This document shows positions 34,959-43,124 of a DNA stretch of 64,000 nucleotides, one piece after another; the stretch's first letter is position 1, and every line of letters begins with the position of its first letter. This DNA is from Mycobacterium asiaticum. GTDB taxonomy: Bacteria > Actinomycetota > Actinomycetes > Mycobacteriales > Mycobacteriaceae. Under the pieces are notes generated by a model. It was not told where the DNA came from and did not search any database. It saw only the letters and a program-made list of their open reading frames with translations. The position numbers and the translations under genes were made by a program. Location of the stretch: positions 1 to 64,000 of the forward strand of contig NZ_LZMH01000066.1 of assembly GCF_001673635.1 (NCBI RefSeq), given 5' to 3'.

Positions 34959-35212
34959 CCACCCAGGTTGCGCACCGCCACGTCGAGTTCTTCGGCTCGC
35001 TCGGCCAGTTCGCGGTCTGACAGCTCGGCTCCGCCGGCGCGCTGCAGGACGTCCTGGCGAGTGGCGATCTGAAACGCGCCGCGATAGTCGGGCGAGTCCA
35101 ACTCCGCTGGTGTGACGACCTCCACACGACCCTCGATGGCCACCAGCACGGCGTCCGCCTCCGCGGAATCCAACAGCCGCCGCACGTCGTCTACCTCGAC
35201 CATCATCCTCAT
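34955..35212 (-). CDS. small hypothetical protein
   Basis: An 85-residue acidic protein starting MRMMVEVDDVRRLLDSAEADAVLVAIEGRVEVV, a pattern of beta strand, helix and beta strands, with EELDVAVRNLGG at the end. No domain is recognised. GGAAGGGGATG precedes the start. It is convergent with the MmpL-FHA gene. The coding character looks sound (GC-rich third positions, no rare strings), but function is unknown. Confidence 0.65.
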   Translation of the reverse strand: MRMMVEVDDVRRLLDSAEADAVLVAIEGRVEVVTPAELDSPDYRGAFQIATRQDVLQRAGGAELSDRELAERAEELDVAVRNLGG

Positions 35213-35381
35213 CCCCTTCCTCCACGCTTCTCAAACCGAGCTCCCAACCCGTCTCAAACAGCACTTGTTATGCCCACTAGCAGCGGAAATAACCCTGCGC
35301 GGGCCCATCGCACGAAACGAGTGGAAGTAGTGCGGCCGCGTGCGGCTAAGCTCAGTGCAAATCGAAATCGAAAGTTGTTTG

Positions 35382-36266
35382 ATGCCAGAAGAGCAAAGTA
35401 AGTCCGCCAGCTTGGAACCACATTTTGACGATGTGCAGGCGCACTATGACCTGTCCGACGAGTTCTTCAAGCTGTTTCTGGATCCAACGCGGACCTACAG
35501 CTGCGCCTACTTCGAACGCGACGACATGTCGCTGGAAGAGGCGCAACTCGCCAAGGTCGACCTTTCACTCGGGAAACTCGGCCTCGAGCCGGGCATGACG
35601 CTGCTCGACATCGGCTGCGGCTGGGGCACCACCATCATCCGGGCGCTGGAGCGCTACGACGTCAATGTGGTCGGCCTGACGCTGAGCCGCAATCAGCAGG
35701 CGCACACCCAGCGCCGGCTCGACGAGCATCCGAGTCAACGCAGCAAGAGGGTGCTACTGCAGGGCTGGGAGCAATTCGACGAGAAGGTCGATCGGATCGT
35801 GTCGATCGGCGCCTTCGAGCACTTCGGCCGTGACCGCTACACCGACTTCTTCGCGATGGCGCATCGGGCGCTTCCGGCGGACGGCGTGATGCTGCTGCAC
35901 ACCATCATCAAACCCAGCGACGAGGAATTCGCCGACCGCGGACTGCCCATCACCATGACCAAGCTGCGGTTCATGAAATTCATCATGGACGAGATTTTCC
36001 CCGGTGGAGACCTGCCGCAGGCCAAGGGCGTGGTGGAGCACGCGGAGCGCGCGGGCTTCACGGTCGAGCGCATACAACAGCTGCGGCTGCACTACGCCCG
36101 CACCCTCGACACGTGGGCGGAGACGCTCGAATCGAAACGCGACGAGGCCATCGCCGTTCAGTCGCAAGAGGTCTACGACCGGTACATGAAGTACCTGACC
36201 GGTTGTGCCGAACTGTTCCGCGAGGGCTACACCGACGTCGCGCAGTTCACTCTCGCCAAATCCTGA
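35382..36266 (+). CDS. mycolic-acid/cyclopropane-type SAM methyltransferase
   Basis: A 294-residue methyltransferase of the CmaA/MmaA/PcaA family. It has AHYDLSDEFFKLFLDPTRTYSCAYFERDDMSLEEAQ at 20-54 and the SAM motif LLDIGCGWGTT (about 77-87). VGLTLSRNQ, VDRIVSIGAFEHFG and EIFPGGDLP follow, and the end is YMKYLTGCAELFREGYTDVAQFTL. Such enzymes add cyclopropane, methyl or methoxy groups to mycolic acid chains. It looks closest to MmaA2, but the family is too similar internally to assign a symbol. The ATG at 35382 gives the family length; the frame extends upstream without homology. Confidence 0.93.
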   Translation: MPEEQSKSASLEPHFDDVQAHYDLSDEFFKLFLDPTRTYSCAYFERDDMSLEEAQLAKVDLSLGKLGLEPGMTLLDIGCGWGTTIIRALERYDVNVVGLTLSRNQQAHTQRRLDEHPSQRSKRVLLQGWEQFDEKVDRIVSIGAFEHFGRDRYTDFFAMAHRALPADGVMLLHTIIKPSDEEFADRGLPITMTKLRFMKFIMDEIFPGGDLPQAKGVVEHAERAGFTVERIQQLRLHYARTLDTWAETLESKRDEAIAVQSQEVYDRYMKYLTGCAELFREGYTDVAQFTLAKS

Positions 36267-36445
36267 CGCAGGGTACAAACCAAGCAACATCGTCTACCGG
36301 ATATCGCTGGTAGCCAAACGAAGTCATGCGCCGTAGCACGGTATGAGTTCGGCCGTAGGTGTTTTGGGCTCCAAGATGTGTGGAACAACAGGCTTGAAGC
36401 CAATTCACTTCATATTCGTGGCTAATGCCTAAAGGAGATTCTTGG

Positions 36446-36982
36446 ATGAGTGAGCACAACACGGCCAGCGAAGCGCGCAAGGGCCTGGTCGATACGGTCA
36501 AGGGCAAGGCGAAGGAGGTCGTCGGCGCGGTCACCGGCAATGATTCGTTGACCGCGGAGGGACAGCTCGACCAGACGCAGGCCCAGGAACGCAAGGAAGC
36601 CAACACAATTCAGGCAATTGCCGACGCCCAGACCGAGCAGGCCCGGGAGAAGGAAGCCGAAACCCGGCGTGCGGCTACCGAGGAGAGGGCAGAAGCCAAC
36701 GCAAAAGCGCAGGCCGCGGAGAATCAGATCGAAGCTCAGCAAGCCGCGCAGCAGCGGGCTGCCGAGGAAGCTGCGCAGCGGAGTGCCGCGGCCCAGCAGA
36801 CGCAGGCCGAAGTGGAGGCGCAACGCGAGGTGCAGCACGCCAAAGCCGAGGAGCAAGAAGAACTTCGCGACGCCGCCGAGGACGTGGTCGAGGCGGCCGC
36901 CGAGCATCAGAGCGACGTCCAGGTGGCAGCCGCCGAAGAATCAGAAGCCGACCGCCTTCGCCGCGAAGCCAAGAACCTGTAA
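36446..36982 (+). CDS. CsbD-like coiled-coil protein
   Basis: A 178-residue protein. The N-terminal ~55 residues are CsbD-like (LVDTVKGKAKEVVGAVTGNDSLTAEGQLDQ). A long Ala/Glu/Gln-rich helix or coiled coil follows to the end. CsbD proteins are small general-stress proteins; the extended helical tail is unusual. The ATG at 36446 follows AAAGGAGATT. The next gene begins 56 bases later and is of the same coiled-coil type, so they probably act together. The role is unknown; both may be abundant stress or envelope-associated proteins. Confidence 0.8.
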   Translation: MSEHNTASEARKGLVDTVKGKAKEVVGAVTGNDSLTAEGQLDQTQAQERKEANTIQAIADAQTEQAREKEAETRRAATEERAEANAKAQAAENQIEAQQAAQQRAAEEAAQRSAAAQQTQAEVEAQREVQHAKAEEQEELRDAAEDVVEAAAEHQSDVQVAAAEESEADRLRREAKNL

Positions 36983-37038
36983 AAGGCGCCAACCCTTCAG
37001 AGGGTCGGCCAGACTCAGCCAAACATAGGAGCAAGACC

Positions 37039-37713
37039 ATGTCGTTGTCACAACTTCCATTCGCAGTATTGCGCTTTCAGTATCAGCTCGCCCGGTTCCC
37101 GTTGCAGGTCATCCAGGATCGCGTGGTGACGCGTGCTCCGACGGAGGCCCCGGCGAGGCTGTTCTACGAGCGCGCACTGGGCATGCTCGACAGCACCGTC
37201 GGCAATGCGATCCACGATCCGCAACTCGTCGAGCGGGGCACTGCCCTCATCGAGCGGAGTCAGACGCTCGGGCGCGCCGCCCAACTCGACGCCCAGGCGC
37301 AAACCAGGAAACAGCAGGCCGAAACCAAGCTCAAGCAGGCGCGCGACCAGGCGATCGAGGACCAGCAAGAGGCGCGCGCGGCGACGGAGCAACAGGTTAC
37401 GGAGGCGCGTAACGCCGCCGAGGAGCGCAAGCGAGAGGCCACGCAGTCGGCCCAAAAGCGCAGTGCCGCAGCCAAAGAGCGAGCTGAGGCGGTGGCTTCC
37501 AACCGCAAGCAAGTCGCCGAATCGGCCAAGCGGCGGGTGGAGGAGAAGACGGCGGCCGCTGAGAAGTCCGCGGCCAAGGCCGCCGACGCCAAGATCGACC
37601 ACGCCGAGGATAAGCGCGAGGTGGCTCGGAGCAAGCGGGTCGAGGCAAACCGGTTGGACGACCTGGCCGACACCGAGAAAGAAAACCGGCAGGCGGAACG
37701 CGCCAACAGCTGA
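37039..37713 (+). CDS. Ala/Glu/Lys-rich coiled-coil protein
   Basis: A 224-residue protein. Residues 1-75 form a conserved head (SLSQLPFAVLRFQYQLARFPLQVIQDR, then ERALGMLDSTVGNA). The rest is a highly charged helix rich in Ala, Glu, Arg and Lys, probably coiled coil. Similar mycobacterial proteins are sometimes labelled IF2-family because of this composition, but no GTPase motifs exist and that name is not supported. It follows the CsbD-like gene with a GGAGCAAG ribosome site. Function is unknown. Confidence 0.75.
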   Translation: MSLSQLPFAVLRFQYQLARFPLQVIQDRVVTRAPTEAPARLFYERALGMLDSTVGNAIHDPQLVERGTALIERSQTLGRAAQLDAQAQTRKQQAETKLKQARDQAIEDQQEARAATEQQVTEARNAAEERKREATQSAQKRSAAAKERAEAVASNRKQVAESAKRRVEEKTAAAEKSAAKAADAKIDHAEDKREVARSKRVEANRLDDLADTEKENRQAERANS

Positions 37714-37735
37714 CAAGCGATAACCGGGACCGCGG

Positions 37736-37771
37736 TCACCGGGCTGGGGTTCCTCCTCCTCGGCCCGGTGA
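37736..37771 (+). terminator. hairpin after the coiled-coil gene
   Basis: TCACCGGGC (37736-37744) pairs with GCCCGGTGA (37763-37771), a 9-bp perfect stem with an 18-base loop containing TTCCTCCTCCTC. It lies 23 bases after the stop and before the next start. There is no U-tract, as is common for mycobacterial terminators. Confidence 0.4.
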
Positions 37772-37809
37772 TCGTGTCACGTTCTCCTCGGCTGTGTCGT
37801 CTAACCGGC

Positions 37810-38655
37810 ATGAGGAAAAGTTCAACCACTGCCACACGGCTGGTTATGGTGGCGGCCACCGCCTTGACCGGTGTTTTCACCTTCGGAATCGGAATCTGGT
37901 GCCTGGTCGATCCGGCTTCGTTCGCCAAGATCGTCCAATTCCCCACCCACCAGCACTTTTTGCACGATCTCGGTGCGTTTCAGTTGGGCCTGGGCGTCGC
38001 GCTACTGCTCGCATTGATCTGGGCCGACGCGCTGGCCACGGCGCTCGCCGCGATGATCGTGGCGAACACGGTGCACACCGTCAACCATGTGCTGGATTTG
38101 CCGCTGGGTGGTTCGGTCGCCCAGGCGTGGATGCTGGGTGCGATGACGGTGCTGCTGGTCGTGGCGTTTGTCCTGCGGCTGCAGCAACTGGACTATGTGC
38201 TGGGCGCGGTCGCTGTCGCCACCGACCGAAAGCTGGCACCGTTCGTGCGGCAGAAGACCATCAATCTCACCACCTTTCGCAAGGACGGCACGGCCGGCAC
38301 CAGCCCGGTCAGCATCGTGGTGGACGGGGATCGCGCCTACTTCCGCAGCTTCGAGCGCTCGTTGAAGGTGCGCCGGTTGCGGCGTAACCCACGCGTCGAA
38401 TTCGGAGCCGCCACCGGTAAGGGCAAGCCGGACGGCCCAGTGCAGCCTGGTGCCGTGCGGTTACTCGAGGGTGCGGAGGATCGAGCGGCAGCGCGCCTGC
38501 TGCGGCGGAAGTACCCGTTCCTGCATGGCATCCTGGTGCCGATGGCACATCGGTTGATGCGCTCCAAGTTCGGCCGGACCGTGCACGCCGAGTTGCTGCC
38601 GGCGCCCGTCAGGGCCGCATCGCCACCCGAATACAGTTGTCCTGCTTGTTCTTGA
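37810..38655 (+). CDS. membrane domain fused to a pyridoxamine-oxidase-like split barrel
   Basis: A 281-residue protein. Residues 8-125 contain four membrane helices (TRLVMVAATALTGVFTFGIGIWCLV and three more). Residues 140-265 resemble the F420/FMN-binding split-barrel (PPOX class) with INLTTFRKDGTAGTSPVSIVVDGDRAYFRSF and LKVRRLRRNPRVEFG. Actinobacterial split-barrel proteins usually lack a membrane part, so this is a fusion. It could be a membrane-tethered flavin or F420 oxidoreductase. The ATG at 37810 avoids a poor N-terminal extension. The last 47 bases overlap the convergent alcohol dehydrogenase gene. Confidence 0.75.
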   Translation: MRKSSTTATRLVMVAATALTGVFTFGIGIWCLVDPASFAKIVQFPTHQHFLHDLGAFQLGLGVALLLALIWADALATALAAMIVANTVHTVNHVLDLPLGGSVAQAWMLGAMTVLLVVAFVLRLQQLDYVLGAVAVATDRKLAPFVRQKTINLTTFRKDGTAGTSPVSIVVDGDRAYFRSFERSLKVRRLRRNPRVEFGAATGKGKPDGPVQPGAVRLLEGAEDRAAARLLRRKYPFLHGILVPMAHRLMRSKFGRTVHAELLPAPVRAASPPEYSCPACS

Positions 38656-39778
38656 ACAGGTCGTAGGCACGCACGCCCTCCTCAAGCGGGAGGTCGTGCG
38701 TGATCAACTTGGCGGGGTCGAGATCGCCCTGCTCGACGTAGTCGAACAACCGGGCCATGTAGCGCTGACCGTGCTGCTGCGAAGTCTTGAGCGTCAAACC
38801 CTTGTTCGTCAGCACGCCCATCGGGAACTTGTCGGTGAGCCCGTACACGCCGAGCACCGACACCACTCCGCCCTTTCGGCAGGCCAGGATCGCCTGGCGC
38901 AGCGCCGTGGCCCGGTCGGTCTCCATTCGCAGTATTTGCTTGGCCTTGTCGTACAGCTGTTGGACACCGGTGCCGTGACCTTCCATGCCTACGGCATCGA
39001 CGCACGCGTCCGGACCGCGCCCGCCGGTCATCTCCCGCAGCGTCTCGTGGACGCTGTCCGCAGCACTGTAGTCAATGGTTTCCAAGCCGAACTCGTTGCG
39101 CGCCAATGCCAACCGCTCCGGAATTCGGTCGATGACAATGGCACGCTCGGCTCCCAGCAACAGTGCACTGCGGGCGGCCATCAACCCGACACCGCCGGCG
39201 CCCCACACCGCGACCGTGTCACCACCGGCAATGTCGCAGAAGTCGGCACCCATGAAGCCGGTGGGCACCGCGTCGGATAGGAACAGTGCCTGTTCGTCCG
39301 TGATATCCCCAGGTATCGCAAAGCAATTCGCGTCCCCGAAGGGAACGCGGACATATTGGGCGTGCGAACCCGCATAACCGCCGAACGGGTGTGTGTAGCC
39401 GTAGATTCCCCCGGAGGGATAACCCAGCAGTGGCTGCTGGAGTTCGGCGTTCGGATTTGTGGTGTCGCAGCATGCGTACATTTCGTGTTCGCAATACCAG
39501 CAGTGGTCGCAGGCGATGAACGACGGCACCACCACGCGGTCGCCGACCTTTGTCTCGCGCACTTCAACTCCAGTTTCGACGACCACCCCCATGAATTCGT
39601 GTCCGAACACGTCACCTTCGCGCATACCGGGGAGGTAGCCGTCGATGAAGTGCAGGTCTGACCCGCACGTGGTGGTCAGCCGGACTTCGACGATGACATC
39701 GTGCGGGTTGAGGATCTTCGGGTCGTCGACAGTTTCTACGGACAAGTCGTTGACGCCGTTCCAGCACAGTGCGCGCAT
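38609..39778 (-). CDS. zinc-dependent alcohol/formaldehyde dehydrogenase
   Basis: A 389-residue medium-chain dehydrogenase of the glutathione-independent formaldehyde dehydrogenase group. Catalytic zinc ligands are in TTCGSDLHF (about 38) and FGHEFMG (about 60). A structural-zinc-type Cys cluster is CDHCWYCEHEMYACC (about 90-104). The Rossmann motif is VWGAGGVGLMAA (about 190). The extended length (with PSGGIYGYTHPFGGYAG) is typical of this class. It oxidises an alcohol or hydrated aldehyde with NAD+. It overlaps the membrane/PPOX gene tail to tail, and the SRPBCC gene lies 21 bases upstream on the same strand. Confidence 0.9.
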   Translation of the reverse strand: MRALCWNGVNDLSVETVDDPKILNPHDVIVEVRLTTTCGSDLHFIDGYLPGMREGDVFGHEFMGVVVETGVEVRETKVGDRVVVPSFIACDHCWYCEHEMYACCDTTNPNAELQQPLLGYPSGGIYGYTHPFGGYAGSHAQYVRVPFGDANCFAIPGDITDEQALFLSDAVPTGFMGADFCDIAGGDTVAVWGAGGVGLMAARSALLLGAERAIVIDRIPERLALARNEFGLETIDYSAADSVHETLREMTGGRGPDACVDAVGMEGHGTGVQQLYDKAKQILRMETDRATALRQAILACRKGGVVSVLGVYGLTDKFPMGVLTNKGLTLKTSQQHGQRYMARLFDYVEQGDLDPAKLITHDLPLEEGVRAYDLFKNKQDNCIRVAMRP

Positions 39779-39799
39779 ACTCTCAGGTCTCCTCGGAAA

Positions 39800-40291
39800 T
39801 TATCGCGCGGAACTTCGCGCGCTGGGATTGGACTTGATGGTCGGCACCTCACCGGTCTGCAGCAGCGCGCGCAAACGGTAGAGCACCTTGTAAGCCGCGG
39901 CTCCGGACAACAGCCCCGGCGCCGGGGTTTTGACGCGCAATGTCACCTCGGTGCCCATATCGCGGGGGGCCGGTCGATAGTTGATCGAGAGTTCGTTGTC
40001 GTCCCCGGTGCCGATGAAGCGGGTAGCGCCTGCATCGGTGGCCAATCTGGACTCCCACGCCACGTCCGGTTCGTCCGTTAACCGCCAGCGATATGTCTCG
40101 CCGCCTGCGGATTCCACCGTGCCGATGTCGCCGAGCACGACCGAGAGCTGGGCGGGATCGCGCCAGAACTCCGCAACCCGCTCTGCGGAGCAACCGATGG
40201 TGACCGTCTGCGCGGTGGCCGGCCGAGGCTGCGGGTCGATGATCTTGGTGACGGCTCCGACTATTTTCTTTGCGGCATCAAGTTGATTCAC
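39800..40291 (-). CDS. SRPBCC-family protein
   Basis: A 163-residue START/Bet v1-like protein of the polyketide-cyclase/CoxG type. It has TVTIGCSAERVAEFWRDPAQLSVVLGDIGTVES at 33-65, then WRLTDEPDVAWES and GTEVTLRVKTPAPG. These proteins bind hydrophobic ligands. The GTG at 40291 starts VNQLDAAKKIVGAV; the frame is open 45 bases further without family support. It is probably co-transcribed with the alcohol dehydrogenase 21 bases downstream. Its ligand is unknown. Confidence 0.8.
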   Translation of the reverse strand: MNQLDAAKKIVGAVTKIIDPQPRPATAQTVTIGCSAERVAEFWRDPAQLSVVLGDIGTVESAGGETYRWRLTDEPDVAWESRLATDAGATRFIGTGDDNELSINYRPAPRDMGTEVTLRVKTPAPGLLSGAAAYKVLYRLRALLQTGEVPTIKSNPSARSSAR

Positions 40292-40360
40292 GCGCGCGCT
40301 CCCTCCGTGGTGACGTTGCGGTACCCATCGACGCAACGCCCAAACGAGGGGCGGCTGAGA

Positions 40361-41455
40361 TCAGTGGTTACGCACGCACTCGTAGGTGAGCTTGATCTCG
40401 GAGCCGAGGTTGACCACCTCGAACTGATCGGCCGTGATGCCTCCGAATGTCTGAGCGTCGATGCCCAGGTCGGCCCACTTCTTCGTGCTGGTGCGGTCGT
40501 CGGCGAAGGTGAGCGGCACCTGGCCACCATCGGCAAGCAACATCCCGTACTTCTTCAACGCGGTGATGACCACCCGCTGAGACGGTGAGAAGCCGGTGTC
40601 GTCGAAGTCGGCACGCAGCCGAAAGTGCACCCCGTAGGGCGGAGCGTTCGGTTCCTCGCTTTCCGGTCCGCCCGCGTGCGTGGCGGGCCGGACGTAGACC
40701 CCGGCCTTCATCCGATCGTTCGGCAGAATGAACCGGATCGCGTGATTGATTGCGCCGGAAGCGACTTCGTCGGCGGTAGGGGTCATCGCGGCGATCGGGA
40801 AGCCGGCAGCGTCGGCGCTGGTGCACTGGTCCCCGCGCAGTGTCTCGGGGTATTTCTTGGCCAGGTCCCAGATGAAAAAGCCTTCCGCAGCGATGTTTTG
40901 GCCGGATTGTCCGCCGTGATAGACCTCGTAGAGCTTGTGTTGGTCGCGATCGACCACTAGGAGGTGGCAGTCGGACTGGCCGTCGGTAGCGCCGGTGGTG
41001 TCGCAGTTCAGATTCTTCGAGCCCTCGAAATAGGCGTTTGCCGGCACTGGCATCTGCGCGGGAACGGAATCGCAGTCCGGGCCACCGAAGCAGTACTCAT
41101 TGGTCCCGACCACCCGCATCCGGCGTGCGTTGCTGTCCGCATAGAAAACGGGGATGGAGAAGTCGATCTGGAAGGCTCCGGTTCCCCATCCGCCGGCTGC
41201 GGTCAGCGCCGCGATGATGGCGTCGGACTTGTCGGCTTTAGCGGCGCCGGATATGTCGGCAGTCCACGGCATCGCGTTGGTGAACATGGCTCCGGTCGGT
41301 GCGGGCGCACTGGCACCGGAGGAGCCGGTCGAGCCCCGGCCGCCAGGGCTGCCCTCATTGGACGACGATTGTTGGGTCGATTTGCTGCAACCGGCGACGA
41401 GGATGACCACGGCGCACAGGACGGCCAACGCCTTCGCGGCCTTCGGAAGTGACAT
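40361..41455 (-). CDS. secreted lipoprotein of unknown function
   Basis: A 364-residue lipoprotein with signal peptide MSLPKAAKALAVLCAVVILVAGC, lipobox LVAGC and lipidated Cys23. A Ser/Gly/Pro linker (about 24-55) precedes a large globular domain. Cysteines in NEYCFGGPDCDSV, LNCDTTGATDGQSDC and RGDQCTS probably pair outside the cell. No catalytic motif is recognised. It starts 10 bases after the stop of the methyltransferase gene on the same strand, suggesting an operon. It is a conserved actinobacterial-type protein by appearance; family unknown to me. Confidence 0.85.
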   Translation of the reverse strand: MSLPKAAKALAVLCAVVILVAGCSKSTQQSSSNEGSPGGRGSTGSSGASAPAPTGAMFTNAMPWTADISGAAKADKSDAIIAALTAAGGWGTGAFQIDFSIPVFYADSNARRMRVVGTNEYCFGGPDCDSVPAQMPVPANAYFEGSKNLNCDTTGATDGQSDCHLLVVDRDQHKLYEVYHGGQSGQNIAAEGFFIWDLAKKYPETLRGDQCTSADAAGFPIAAMTPTADEVASGAINHAIRFILPNDRMKAGVYVRPATHAGGPESEEPNAPPYGVHFRLRADFDDTGFSPSQRVVITALKKYGMLLADGGQVPLTFADDRTSTKKWADLGIDAQTFGGITADQFEVVNLGSEIKLTYECVRNH

Positions 41456-41464
41456 TTGCCAAGG

Positions 41465-42157
41465 TTAGCCGTTCGGCGGCGCCTTGTCCCCGTTTGCTGG
41501 AAAGGTCCGCCGGGCATGGTAGATCGAGATCGATCCCGAGACGGTCCGGACCACTTCGGCCTCGACGGCATCCACGAAGCCGGCGCGGTCAATCAGTTCC
41601 GGCAGAATCCCGTCGGCGTTCGGTTGGGTGTCTTCCTTGCCGTCGGCCCATTGCACAAATCGGAATCCCGACCGCATCAGGACGCCGCGCTGGCGTCCGA
41701 AGTCGGCGATCACCAACTCACCACCGGGCCGCAACAGCCGGAACATGTTGGCGATGATCGCTTCCTTCATCGGCACCGGACACTGATGCAGGACCAGACT
41801 GGAGATGACCTTGTTGGCCGTCCCGGGCCCGACGAGGTCAGCGGCCCGGTCCCCCATGCCTTGGATGAACTCGACGTCGACGCCGGCCTTGCGTACCTTC
41901 TGCCGCGCGATCGCGAGCACTTCCGGATCAGGGTCCACCCCGATCACGCGCGCACCCGCCTGGGCGCGCTTCATCCTGACCGCCAACGACCCGGTGCCGC
42001 AACCGACATCGACGACGACATCACCGGACCGCAGCCCGAGCCGGTCGATGGCCGCCGAACGCCACCGCTCCTCACGAGTCATGAGCGCGATGACGGTGTC
42101 GTAGTACTTGGTGTACTTCGGATCTCCGGCGGCGGGGGTAAAGGACTGCCCTGACAT
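41465..42157 (-). CDS. class I SAM-dependent methyltransferase
   Basis: A 230-residue methyltransferase. The SAM motif is VVVDVGCGTGSLAVRMK (about 44-60), with the acidic loop GVDPDPEVL (about 70), SSLVLHQCP (about 110) and a late LRPGGELVIADFG. This is a UbiE/Coq5-like small-molecule fold. The ATG at 42157 begins SGQSFTPAAGDPKYTKYYD; longer starts have no support. It is divergent from the AraC regulator by 27 bases and leads the lipoprotein gene. Substrate unknown. Confidence 0.87.
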   Translation of the reverse strand: MSGQSFTPAAGDPKYTKYYDTVIALMTREERWRSAAIDRLGLRSGDVVVDVGCGTGSLAVRMKRAQAGARVIGVDPDPEVLAIARQKVRKAGVDVEFIQGMGDRAADLVGPGTANKVISSLVLHQCPVPMKEAIIANMFRLLRPGGELVIADFGRQRGVLMRSGFRFVQWADGKEDTQPNADGILPELIDRAGFVDAVEAEVVRTVSGSISIYHARRTFPANGDKAPPNG

Positions 42158-42184
42158 GACTCCAAGTCGTACCATCGATCGGCG

Positions 42185-43018
42185 ATGACTTTCTCTGCAC
42201 GAACGGCCACATCCTGGTCCGAAACGGACAACACGGGGCTGCTCGACATGCGCCGGGGCGGCACCTGCAGCGCGGGGGCGTTCGTCTACGAAGGACAACG
42301 GGTGACCACCACCAAGCACGCCCACGACCTGCACCAAGTGGAATACGTCGTCCAGGGCGTGCTGGAAGTCGAAACCGACGCGGGCGCTTACGTGCTGTCC
42401 GAGCGGCAGGCTGCATGGATTCCCGCCGGACTCGGGCACATCAGCACCATCGACACGCGGGTGCGTTCGGTGTCGATATTCCTGGACCCGTCCCAGCTCC
42501 GGACCACCCACCCCGCAGCGGGGATCGTGCTGGTCTCACCGCTGATCCGGCAGATGATCATCTACGCTTGCCGCTGGCCCATCGATCGCGACTCCTCCGA
42601 TGCCGTCGCCGACGCGTACTTCCGGTGCTTCGCCGAACTGCTGGCCGAACTCCTACAAGCGCGTAGCCCGTTCAGCTTGCCCACCACCTCCCATCCGCAG
42701 CTTGCGGCGGCCCTCAAGTGCACCCGTAATGCCCTGTCGGACATCACCCTTGAGCAGGCCGCCGCGGCGGCGGGCATGTCATCCCGATCGCTGCGCCGGC
42801 TCTGCCACCGCGAATTGCGAATGACCTGGCGGGATTACACGCAACAGGCACGGTTGATGCAGGCCGCCGCGCTGCTCGCCGACCCCGGGCTGAGCGTTCT
42901 TCAGGTGGCCACCCGGGTCGGCTTCGACAGCGCGAGTTCGTTCACCCGAGCCTTCCGCTCCGCCTGGGGCCGGCCTCCGTCGGCATACCGCCGGCACGGC
43001 AGCGAGGTGCCGGTGTGA
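42185..43018 (+). CDS. AraC-family transcriptional regulator with cupin sensor
   Basis: A 277-residue AraC regulator. The N-terminal cupin-like half has a metal-type motif in THDLHQVEYVVQGVLEVETD and LSERQAAWIPAG. The C-terminal pair of helix-turn-helices (about 185-270) has LEQAAAAAGMSSRSLRRLCHRELRMTWRDYTQQARL and FDSASSFTRAFRSAWGRPPSAYR. It is divergent from the methyltransferase with only 27 bases between starts, so it may regulate that gene and itself. The effector is unknown. Confidence 0.9.
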   Translation: MTFSARTATSWSETDNTGLLDMRRGGTCSAGAFVYEGQRVTTTKHAHDLHQVEYVVQGVLEVETDAGAYVLSERQAAWIPAGLGHISTIDTRVRSVSIFLDPSQLRTTHPAAGIVLVSPLIRQMIIYACRWPIDRDSSDAVADAYFRCFAELLAELLQARSPFSLPTTSHPQLAAALKCTRNALSDITLEQAAAAAGMSSRSLRRLCHRELRMTWRDYTQQARLMQAAALLADPGLSVLQVATRVGFDSASSFTRAFRSAWGRPPSAYRRHGSEVPV

Positions 43019-43124
43019 AACTTCGCGCAACACATCTGCACGAACTAGGGGTCCCGGTCCCGGGCTACGACCGGAGCCGAATCAGCACCGGCATTGGCTG
43101 TTTCGGAGTGGACGGCTTTGACCA

